Of a DNA stretch of 64,000 nt, positions 25,706-32,843 are shown one piece after another (position 1 is the first letter of the stretch; every line of letters starts with the position of its first letter). The DNA comes from Peristeroidobacter soli (GTDB lineage Bacteria; Pseudomonadota; Gammaproteobacteria; Steroidobacterales; Steroidobacteraceae). Made by a program: the position numbers and the translations under genes. The stretch covers positions 62,001 through 126,000 of the forward strand of contig NZ_RYEV01000011.1 of assembly GCF_004138485.1 (NCBI RefSeq). Reading direction: 5' to 3'. The notes under the pieces were generated by a model that was not told the DNA's origin, made no database searches, and was given only the letters and a program-made list of their open reading frames with translations.

Positions 25706-26738
25706 ATGCGCAACCGGGATTGGTTGATCCTGATAGCTCATCTCATGGTCACGACAGTCAGGATCGTGATCCCGGGCGGTGTCCGCGCAGTCATCGCCGA
25801 ATCCCTAGTTGCTGATTCTGAATCGTCCTCGAAAGAAGGCGCCGAGGCTACACACATTGGACCACATCGTGCTGGGACTGAGCGCGATGCTCGTTTCGCC
25901 GCAACGTATGTTGAAAGTCGCAGTGGCCCTCAGGCCCGCGACGTTGTTGCGCTTTCACCGCGCGCTGGTCCGCGCAAGTATCAATGGCTGTTTTCACTGG
26001 GTCACTACATATCGCTCCTCGTATCCCACCGCCTCTCGCAGCTGCTGCCGCGTCCACTCCGCTGTCGGATGCGCTGTCACATTAAAGTGAATCAGTCGAC
26101 GGCTGTGATGTTCGATGACGACGAGCACGAGCGCGGAAAGCGCACGTCATGGTCGACGTTTCGCAAGGCGCACTGGGACAGCATAGCGGCCACGGACTTC
26201 TTCACGGTCGAGGTCTTCACGCTGCGCGGATTGGTGACATACTACGTTCTGTTTGTGGTCGACTTGGCGAGTCGGGCCGTGAAGATTGCGGGAGTCACCT
26301 CTCACCCAGACGAAGTCTGGATGATGCAGATGGTGCGCAATCTCACCGATGCCGAGGAACCCTTCCTTCGGCACACGCGGTTCCTGATCATGGATCGAGA
26401 TACGAAATATTCCGCAGCCTTCCGCGCGGCACTGACCAGGGAGCGAATCGAGCCGATCCGACTGCCGCCGCGATCACCAAATTTGAACGCGTATGCAGAG
26501 AGATTCGTACGTTCGGTGAAGACGGGAGTGTACCGGGCGGATGGTCTTCTTCAGCAGATCATCGCTTGAACGCGCGCTGACGCAGTACGTGGCGCACTAT
26601 CACGAAGAGCGTAATCATCAGGGGCTGCAGAATCGTCTGTTGAAGCGTGCCGATCGTCCTATTCGTCGAGGTGGTCGAGTACAGCGCCGGGAGAGGCTGG
26701 GTGGAATGCTCAGCTTCTATCATCGAGAGGCGGCCTGA
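25706..26738 (+). pseudogene. Frameshifted DDE (rve-type) transposase relic
   Basis: One transposase can be read only by changing frame three times. The opening (LILIAHLMVTTVRIVIPGGVRAVIAESL) shifts near 25810 into LLILNRPRKKAPRLHTLDHIV and ALRPATLLRFHRALVR, which shifts back near 25975. The catalytic core follows: STFRKAHWDSIAATDFFTVEV (first Asp), FLIMDRDTKYS (second Asp) and PNLNAYAERFV (Glu). One extra G in the GGG at 26524-26526 then throws the end into another frame, encoding TQYVAHYHEERNHQGLQNR. The middle helix-turn-helix linker is also shortened. This is an old, inactive insertion sequence; its right end abuts the next gene. Confidence 0.85.
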
Positions 26739-26742
26739 CGAC

Positions 26743-27450
26743 CTAATTTTCGGACAGGGCAGACTTGTGCAAGCGAAACGGATCGGCGACGCCCTGGATG
26801 AGTCGCTGCATGATGTCGGTCTCCCGGTTCTCGATGATCTGCAGCAGCCCGTTCGCGCCATGCATTGGCTCGAAGGCCCGGTAGCCGCGTTCGACGAATC
26901 CATGCAGATCCATGACGCCCAACATCCGCGCGGGCACGCGGGCCACGCGCAGCGCCGTGCCCAGCGCCGGAATGGCGAGCATTGAGTCGAGATCACGGCC
27001 AGCCGCGAGAATGAGGGCGATCTGTCGGCGGCGATCTTCGAAGCGATCGGCGACGCGATAAGCCGCGGGATAGGTTTCAAAGTCTGGTGGCGTATTCTTC
27101 AACGCATCCAACACGGAGACATCGAGTGCGTAGGTCAGCAGCTCGAGCTCAAGGGCGCGGCTCACTGCGTGCAGCCCCCGTGCTGGTAAGAGCCGTGCCC
27201 ATTGGCCGACCACTTTGTGAAGATCGCGGTCGCGTTGAGTGTGGTCATGTGGCCCGTAGAGGTCCGTGACGAAGAATTCGAGCGCGGCACGGTATCTGCG
27301 CTGCGCGGCGCAGTCGGAGTATGTTCGTCGTAGGCGCTCGACTTGAAAGCGCTGCAGAGCTCGCAAGCGCTCGCGCCGTAGTGGATCGCGGTCGATCTGG
27401 GCCCGATGACGCGCGAGGCACTCGATGATCAGCTGTGCGGGTTCCGCCAT
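26743..27450 (-). CDS. FFLEELY-motif-type protein of unknown function
   Basis: A 235-residue cytoplasmic protein from the ATG at 27450. A start at 27483 is possible but adds 11 residues of low-complexity TPAGTS. It is helical throughout. The segment RYRAALEFFVTDLYGPHDHTQRD corresponds to the signature of the FFLEELY family found mainly in gammaproteobacteria, here FFVTDLY. Other features are GQWARLLP, ELELLTYALD, a run of charged helices and a C-terminal GVADPFRLHKSAL segment. No enzymatic motif. Its C-terminus lies 5 bases from the transposase relic, so the insertion may have trimmed or replaced its downstream region, but the protein itself looks full length. Confidence 0.65.
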   Translation of the reverse strand: MAEPAQLIIECLARHRAQIDRDPLRRERLRALQRFQVERLRRTYSDCAAQRRYRAALEFFVTDLYGPHDHTQRDRDLHKVVGQWARLLPARGLHAVSRALELELLTYALDVSVLDALKNTPPDFETYPAAYRVADRFEDRRRQIALILAAGRDLDSMLAIPALGTALRVARVPARMLGVMDLHGFVERGYRAFEPMHGANGLLQIIENRETDIMQRLIQGVADPFRLHKSALSEN

Positions 27451-27711
27451 GGAAGTCCCTGCCGGAGTGGGCTCGAGAGTCAAAGATATTGCCGAGCGCG
27501 AGCAAGGTGCTTCGTGACCCTCGCGTAGATGGTTAGTGGAACTGGCAGCGATGAGACCCCGGGTGGAGCGGATCGCATTGCGCCAGTGAAGATCGAGCTC
27601 ACGCCGCTCCGGTGTATTACGTAAGCCTTCACGGCCGTTCCCGGGTGTTCAGCGTCGCCGGAGCTGACACTCTCATCTGCATCCATCGCCGCGACTGCAG
27701 GGGTAACTTCG

Positions 27712-28704
27712 ATGTCACAAGAGCGCCGAGGGACTTACTGGGACGCCGGACACAACTGGGCGTTGATTCTGGCGGGAGGCGAGGGTACGCGGCTGCAATC
27801 GCTCACTCGGATGGCGTCGGGCATTGCAGTACCCAAGCAGTTTTGCTCGCTGGGTCACAGTGGCTCGCTATTGCACGATGCCGTGACTCGCGCAAGTCTG
27901 GTCACATCGCCCGAGCGAATCACCGTTGCGGTGTCGGAGCATCACCGCCGCTGGTGGCAGAGCCTGGACCTGAGAATTCCGGCGCGCAACCTGATCAGCC
28001 AACCCAGTAACCGTGGGACCACGCATGGCATTCTTCTGCCGTTGCTGCGAATCCTGCATTGGGATCCGGAGGCGAGCCTCCTGGTTCTGCCTTCCGATCA
28101 TTACGTGAGTAACGAGCTCGTATTGGCGGCCAGTCTGCGTGAAGCGATGAGCGACGTCATTCGTACGCCCGAAGGGATCCTGCTACTCGGTATGACCGCC
28201 GACGAGGCGGATCCCGAGCTTGGATACATTGTGGCCGAGAGTGCCGCTGACGTGAGCGCCGTCCGAGAATTCATCGAGAAGCCGGATGCAGCCACGGCGC
28301 GAGAACTGATCGCTCGCGGTGGCGTGTGGAACTCCTTTATCTTCGCCGCTAACGGGCAAAGTCTGCTGCGCCGTTTCGAGCAGTCGTGTCCCGATCTGGT
28401 CGACGAGATGCGGCACATCGTCGCTTCCGTGCCGGCCTCGGCGCAGATGCCTCGACTCGCCGAAGTGTACGCACGTTCGCCCACCATCGATTTCTCACGA
28501 GACATTCTGCAGCGCTCAATCGACTTGCTGCGCGTGCTGAGAGTACCCGCATGCGGGTGGAGCGATCTGGGCACGCCCCACCGGGTCATCGAAACAGTGC
28601 AGCGGATGAAAGCGCAGGCGAGCGCACTTGCCTCCGGGCACGCTGATCCATCCGCTTTCCTCAACCTGGCAGGCCGCACACCGGCGATGTACGCCACCTG
28701 GTGA
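27712..28704 (+). CDS. Sugar-phosphate nucleotidyltransferase (mannose-1-phosphate guanylyltransferase-like)
   Basis: A 330-residue enzyme. The nucleotide-binding opening ALILAGGEGTRLQSLT (17-32) with a following PKQFCSL is the mannose-1-phosphate guanylyltransferase signature. LLVLPSDHYV supplies the metal-binding Asp, and FIEKP and WNSFIFAA match the sugar-binding and GMP-transferase core. It lacks the C-terminal phosphomannose isomerase (cupin) domain of bifunctional ManC/AlgA proteins. It would make GDP-mannose or a related NDP-sugar for surface polysaccharide. No glycan cluster is adjacent, which is unusual for ManC. Its stop overlaps an upstream in-frame start of the GYD gene by 4 bases, but the better GYD start is 29 bases further on. 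Confidence 0.85.
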   Translation: MSQERRGTYWDAGHNWALILAGGEGTRLQSLTRMASGIAVPKQFCSLGHSGSLLHDAVTRASLVTSPERITVAVSEHHRRWWQSLDLRIPARNLISQPSNRGTTHGILLPLLRILHWDPEASLLVLPSDHYVSNELVLAASLREAMSDVIRTPEGILLLGMTADEADPELGYIVAESAADVSAVREFIEKPDAATARELIARGGVWNSFIFAANGQSLLRRFEQSCPDLVDEMRHIVASVPASAQMPRLAEVYARSPTIDFSRDILQRSIDLLRVLRVPACGWSDLGTPHRVIETVQRMKAQASALASGHADPSAFLNLAGRTPAMYATW

Positions 28705-28733
28705 GTGCACTTATCACACTAATGGAGGTCGTC

Positions 28734-29036
28734 ATGAACACGTTCATCATGTTGACGAAACTCGGCAGCGGCATTGCGCGGACCGGAACCATGCTGGAGG
28801 AACTCGAGCGTTCCGCCGTCGACAAGATCCGGGAGCAATGTCCGAATGTACGCTGGTTGCACAGCTATGCTGTGCTCGGCCGTCCCGATTACGTTGACGT
28901 CTTCAGCGCTCCTGATGTCGAAACTGCGATAAAGGTTTCGGCTCTCGTGCGCACCTTCGGCGCCGCCGACACCGAGATCTGGCCGGCACTGGAATGGGAG
29001 CATTTCAAGGCCGTCTCTCGCTCGCTGCATACGTAA
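28734..29036 (+). CDS. GYD-domain protein
   Basis: A 100-residue cytoplasmic protein starting MNTFIMLTKLGSG. The start at 28734 is chosen over an in-frame ATG at 28701 because it has a strong GGAGG ribosome-binding site 6 bases upstream. The pattern of a beta-alpha-beta ferredoxin-like fold is evident (FIMLTKL, VRWLHSYAVLGRPDYVDVFSAP, TAIKVSALVRTFGAADTEIWPAL), matching the small GYD family whose function is undefined, often found with nucleotidyl- or nitroreductase genes. It overlaps the decayed cytochrome gene on the opposite strand by 32 bases. Confidence 0.78.
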   Translation: MNTFIMLTKLGSGIARTGTMLEELERSAVDKIREQCPNVRWLHSYAVLGRPDYVDVFSAPDVETAIKVSALVRTFGAADTEIWPALEWEHFKAVSRSLHT

Positions 29037-29256
29037 CTGGCGACGTAACTTGTAGGCGCGGTCCGTCGGTTGCATCCACCCCGTGACAGGTGTGACATGC
29101 GGAATGAAAAGCACGCCAGCCTAAGAAGGTGGATTCGTCGACTTTGCCATCGACGACTCGATAAGGAGCTTTGTCGCCGCCCTGCGGCTCGGCGGCCTGA
29201 GCGTGCGTCGATGCAACCAGTGCGCCTGCGGCGAACAAGGTGAGCCGCCGGGTCAT
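29005..29256 (-). pseudogene. Truncated secreted c-type cytochrome
   Basis: Read from the ATG at 29256 (MTRRLTLFAAGALVASTHAQA), this has a good export signal, then AEPQGGDKAPYRVVDGKVDESTF and GWRAFHSACHTCHGVDATDG with the haem motif CHTCH. In the family this haem region is followed by about 60-90 residues including an axial Met, but here the frame goes off after ATDGPRLQ and stops at 83 residues. The end overlaps the GYD gene, so the 3' part has been replaced or frameshifted. The haem site survives, but no axial Met can be seen. Confidence 0.7.
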
Positions 29257-29408
29257 TGCGATCATGGTGCACCTCCTCAAGAAAACTCGCGGATCTTCGG
29301 CTCATTCAACGCGATGGTCATGACTGGATTATTCGAAGCATTCACGGAGCCACGGCATAGCGTGCAGGGTGCATGGCGCAGTCGTATCCAGTCTGGAGAA
29401 GGCACGCA

Positions 29409-29966
29409 TCATCCTTCAATCCAGTTAATTTCTGGTGGATTGCGCTCGTGCGCGTCAGGCCAATGTTTCGGATGGCCGACAATGATCGGGGCGACGACCG
29501 GATAGTGCGCCGGCAATCCAAGTTCATCCTTCGTCGCCGGTACATTCAGCCACGGCCGGGCAAGGCCGATCCAGCACGTGCCCAGGTTTTTCTTACGCGC
29601 CGCCAGCATCAAATTTTGCGCGGCCAGGCAGCAGTCCTCCGCGGACTGCGTCGAGTCGTCCGTGGCGAGGATGATCACCAGGGCGGGCGCATGATGGAAG
29701 AGTGAATAGCCGGGCGGCTCCAGCATGGGAGCAAGCTCGCCGAGTTCCTCCCTGTGATGTTCAAGTAGCCATTGTCTCGCGCTCTCGGCGTACCCCGCGA
29801 TTCGGTCGCGGTCGTGCAGAACTGCGAATGACCAAGGCTGACGATTGCGAGCGCTCGGCGCCTGGATGGCCGCATCGATCAGTTCGTGAATGGACTCGCG
29901 CGATACCGGCGCATCGGTGTAATCACGAACGGCTCGCCGAGCCGCGATAGCACGCAAGACATCCAT
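29409..29966 (-). CDS. Nitroreductase-family flavoprotein
   Basis: A 185-residue cytoplasmic enzyme from the ATG at 29966. The opening MDVLRAIAARRAVRDYTDAPV is the FMN-binding start of the nitroreductase fold. APSARNRQPWSFAVL and EDCCLAAQNLMLAARKKNLGTCWIG are the standard FMN and NAD(P)H contacts, and the end is PVVAPIIVGHP. It reduces nitro compounds, quinones or flavins with NAD(P)H. The frame could extend to 30260, but the added residues are atypical and would overlap the DUF2934 gene. It stands alone in the accessory stretch. Confidence 0.87.
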   Translation of the reverse strand: MDVLRAIAARRAVRDYTDAPVSRESIHELIDAAIQAPSARNRQPWSFAVLHDRDRIAGYAESARQWLLEHHREELGELAPMLEPPGYSLFHHAPALVIILATDDSTQSAEDCCLAAQNLMLAARKKNLGTCWIGLARPWLNVPATKDELGLPAHYPVVAPIIVGHPKHWPDAHERNPPEINWIEG

Positions 29967-30213
29967 AGCATCGTCCTCGTGTCGAGTAGCCGGAAGCCAG
30001 CATCGTCGGCGCTGCTCGTCGGCCTGAGAATCCGAGGAACCGGCAAACAGATCTGGAAAGCACCTAGTGGACCGCGTGAGCGCAAGGCGGAGTGCGACGA
30101 CGAAGGCAGCATGCGAGATGTTGCTATTCGTTACGCGCATGTCCCCATGCACGCAGCGCGATTTCAGGAAAACACTGGTGCTCATCGACCGCACCGCTGA
30201 AGAGGCGAAGGCC

Positions 30214-30492
30214 ATGAGCAAACAGAAATCTCCGCAGAGCGCGAAACACGCCCGGCACAAGCGATCCGCGACTCGAAGTGAATCGGCGTCGACCGAATCC
30301 GATCAGTCCCCGCCGTCAGGATTCTCCATCGCTGAGGCGGCAAGACAGAAAATGGTCGCCGAGGCCGCCTTCTATCGGGCCCAGAAACGTGGCTTTGCCC
30401 CGGGACGCGAGCTCGATGACTGGTTGGCGGCCGAGGCCGAAATCAGCGCTTACTTCCTGGAGCAGGAGCCCGCTGCGGCTGAGTTGCATTGA
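30214..30492 (+). CDS. DUF2934 small protein
   Basis: A 92-residue protein from the ATG at 30214; a longer frame to 30067 is not used because those residues show no conservation pattern. The N-terminal half is basic and Ser/Lys-rich (MSKQKSPQSAKHARHKRS). The C-terminal half carries the DUF2934 pattern: IAEAARQKMVAEAAFYRAQKRG and FAPGRELDDWLAAEAEI, similar to stretches that bind nucleic acid or act in stress. The last 50 bases overlap the phosphoribosyltransferase fragment on the opposite strand. Confidence 0.7.
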   Translation: MSKQKSPQSAKHARHKRSATRSESASTESDQSPPSGFSIAEAARQKMVAEAAFYRAQKRGFAPGRELDDWLAAEAEISAYFLEQEPAAAELH

Positions 30493-30913
30493 GATGCAGC
30501 GCGAAAAACTTCGCAATACTGTTTGCGCGCGCGAGCAGGTCCGTCACTTCTTCGTCGGTCGTTTGTGTGAACTCCTCGTACCACTGACCAACGGCGTAGA
30601 AGCCGATCGGTGCGCCCAGGCAGACCACTTGGTCCGCTTCGTTCCTCAGCAGCTCATAAGCCTCCATGGATGCTACCGGCAGCGCGACGATCACCTTCTT
30701 GGCGTTGAGCTTGTGGGCTGCACGCACGGCGGCGCGCATGGTCGCGCCGGTGGCGGCGCCATCGTCCACGAGGAGGACGGGTCGATCTTTGGCGATGAGC
30801 GGCAAATGACCGCCGCGAAATGCCCGTTCGCGACGTTCGAGCTCGATTCGTTCGGCCGCGGCTGTGCGCTCGATGTCTCCGGAGCAAATCGACCAATGCC
30901 CCGGTCCACGCAT
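30443..30913 (-). pseudogene. N-terminally truncated phosphoribosyltransferase
   Basis: The open part (156 residues) holds the C-terminal two thirds of a PRTase: ELERRERAFRGG hood helix, the PRPP-binding loop VLLVDDGAATGATM, KKVIVALPVAS, ADQVVCLGAP and FYAVGQWYEEFTQTTDEEV. The family normally has about 60-70 further residues upstream (the flexible loop and core strand with a conserved VRKLG-type element), which are absent. The sequence upstream of the ATG at 30913 soon runs into the anti-sigma gene. It is therefore likely inactive. Loss of the 5' part may date from assembly of the neighbouring FecIR locus. Confidence 0.75.
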
Positions 30914-31018
30914 TGTTTGGTCGCTCTGAGAACCCCCGATGAATTCGTTGTCGCGTCGATGTGTCGAATGCCAAGGCTATGTACAGGATGTGGATTGGCC
31001 GATCGCTTCGCCTGACGA

Positions 31019-32086
31019 TCAGTAAGGCGTGATTTGCGCGCCGGCGGCGGAGCTCTCGATCCGGAACGTTCCCAGGCTGTCGAGAAACATCACCAACGAT
31101 TGCGGATCGTCGGCATCGAAGGTGCCGGTGATGCGTTTGTCCCGAACGTCGGCGCCGTTCAGTTCCAGGCGATACGGGCTGTAGCGTGCGAACTCGTTGG
31201 CGATGTCTTCCAGCCGATCCTCGCGAAACACCAGTCGGCGGCTCTGCCATGACATGACGCGGGCGATGTCGGTGCTCTCCTGCTTCTCGATACCGCGATC
31301 GCGAGACACATCGGCACCTTGGCCGGCGCGAATCCGCACTCGCGCATTCGACGTGTCCTCGACAGTGGTGCTCGCTTGAATATCAGCGGCGTCGCGGGTC
31401 ACTTGAACCACGCCTTCGAGGACGGACACCACGGTGCGGCCGGACGCCTGACGATAGACGTTGAACTGCGTTCCCACTGCTTGAATGACAGCATCGGGGG
31501 TGTGGACCCGAAATGGCCGCTGGGTGTCGTGCTGGACGTCGAATACGGCTTCGCCTTCCAGCAACTCCAGGTCGCGAGCGTCCGCCGAATAACGGACAAC
31601 GAACTTGGAGCGCGCATTCATTTGCACTCGCGAGCCGTCCTCCAAGCGAATGGTCCGTTGCTCGCCGGTGTGCGTCGTATATGTGTTGAGCCGGTCGATG
31701 GTCCACGGAACGATCAATACCGCGCCGAGTGCGAGCATGCAGATCGCGGCGGCTGCGGCCATCCGACCGCGGCGACGTGCAAGGTCGGCGGTGACTTTCG
31801 GTCGCTCATCGATCGTCGCGTGCAGCTGCGTGACTTCCGCGCTGGGCGGTGCTTGTAATGCTGCTGCGATGAGGCGCTCGACTTCGTCGGAATTGCTGGT
31901 ACGTTCACGAGCGAAGGAGGCACAGATCGTCGAGGCGAGCAGGAACTCTTCGATGTGCGCCGGCGAGCGCTTCAACCACTGCACGAAATCGACGCGCTTG
32001 CCGGCGTCGCTGTGGGGTAGTTCGCATAGCCATTGCGCGGCCTGCTGCGCAATGATGTCCCGCGATGCGTCCTCTAAAGGCTTCAT
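31019..32086 (-). CDS. fecR: FecR-type anti-sigma factor
   Basis: A 355-residue inner-membrane protein. The cytoplasmic N-terminus (1-105) contains the sigma-binding FecR N-domain (AAQWLCELPHSDAGKRVDFVQWLKRSPAHIEEFLL). One membrane helix lies at about 109-127. The periplasmic FecR domain follows (EQRTIRLEDGSRVQMNARSKF, LELLEGEAVFDVQHD, RPFRVHTPDAVIQAVGTQFNVY). Near the C-terminus an STN/DUF4974-like segment (EDRLEDIANEFARYSPYRLEL) should contact the receptor's signalling domain. It overlaps the sigma gene stop by 1 base. By analogy with FecR it relays ligand occupancy of the divergent receptor to the sigma factor. Confidence 0.93.
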   Translation of the reverse strand: MKPLEDASRDIIAQQAAQWLCELPHSDAGKRVDFVQWLKRSPAHIEEFLLASTICASFARERTSNSDEVERLIAAALQAPPSAEVTQLHATIDERPKVTADLARRRGRMAAAAAICMLALGAVLIVPWTIDRLNTYTTHTGEQRTIRLEDGSRVQMNARSKFVVRYSADARDLELLEGEAVFDVQHDTQRPFRVHTPDAVIQAVGTQFNVYRQASGRTVVSVLEGVVQVTRDAADIQASTTVEDTSNARVRIRAGQGADVSRDRGIEKQESTDIARVMSWQSRRLVFREDRLEDIANEFARYSPYRLELNGADVRDKRITGTFDADDPQSLVMFLDSLGTFRIESSAAGAQITPY

Positions 32087-32670
32087 TAGGCTCGCGTCCT
32101 GTTCTGGCTGATCAATTGTGTTCGACAGTAATGCAGGGTCCGGTACAGATACTTGCGCACGGTGTGCAGCGAGATCCCCAACCGGGCCGCGATTTCCTCG
32201 TGCGGCAAGTCGTGGCGCACGGCGAGCAGGAACACCGAGCGCTGCATGGCTGGCAGCGTGGCTAGTACCGCCTCCAACTGCTGCTCGCGATCGTTCTGCT
32301 CGTAGAGTTGTTCCGCCGTCGGCGCGTCGTCCGGCAGCAGCGATTCCAGTTCCGTGACCGTGGTCGAATCGAACTGCACCGGACTGCGACGTTGATGCAG
32401 GCGGAACTCGTGCAACACGTTGAAGGCGACGCGATAGACGTAGTTCTCCGGCGATTGCACCAGTTCGCGATCGGCGAACCGCAACAGCCGCAGGTAAACC
32501 TCCTGCGCCAGATCCTCGGCGGCCTGTCGATGCGACAGCCGGCTCAGTAGGTACCGGTACAGGCCACCTCCGAACTGCTCGGCCACAAGCGCTGCGAAGC
32601 GCGGGGACCGGCGCCGTTCGGCAGGGTCGCCGGCCGGCGGGGTCGAGGAGGATTCGTTGGGCGGAGCCAT
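32086..32670 (-). CDS. fecI: ECF RNA polymerase sigma factor, FecI-like
   Basis: A 194-residue ECF sigma factor. Region 2 is LYRYLLSRLSHRQAAEDLAQEVYLRLLRFAD with the DLAQEVY core-binding helix, and EFRLHQRR lies at its end. Region 4 is LEAVLATLPAMQRSVFLLAVRHDLPHEEIAARLGISLHTVRKYLYRTLHYCRTQ, the helix-turn-helix for the -35 element. It pairs with the downstream FecR gene and diverges from the STN-type TonB receptor, the standard cell-surface signalling layout in which the sigma factor transcribes the receptor gene when the ligand is bound. Confidence 0.94.
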   Translation of the reverse strand: MAPPNESSSTPPAGDPAERRRSPRFAALVAEQFGGGLYRYLLSRLSHRQAAEDLAQEVYLRLLRFADRELVQSPENYVYRVAFNVLHEFRLHQRRSPVQFDSTTVTELESLLPDDAPTAEQLYEQNDREQQLEAVLATLPAMQRSVFLLAVRHDLPHEEIAARLGISLHTVRKYLYRTLHYCRTQLISQNRTRA

Positions 32671-32843
32671 ACCTCTATATAGAGCGGTTGCGAGGTCAAA
32701 AGTAGGTACAACCTTTTCTGTCCTGTGTTCTTCATGTTTCCGGGGCGCAGGCGTACCTAGTTCGCCAGCCGTCCGAGGTCTATCCGGTTAGCGGACCGTC
32801 GTGGTGCCGGGGCCGTCTCACTATAAAACCGGGGAGTTCATCA

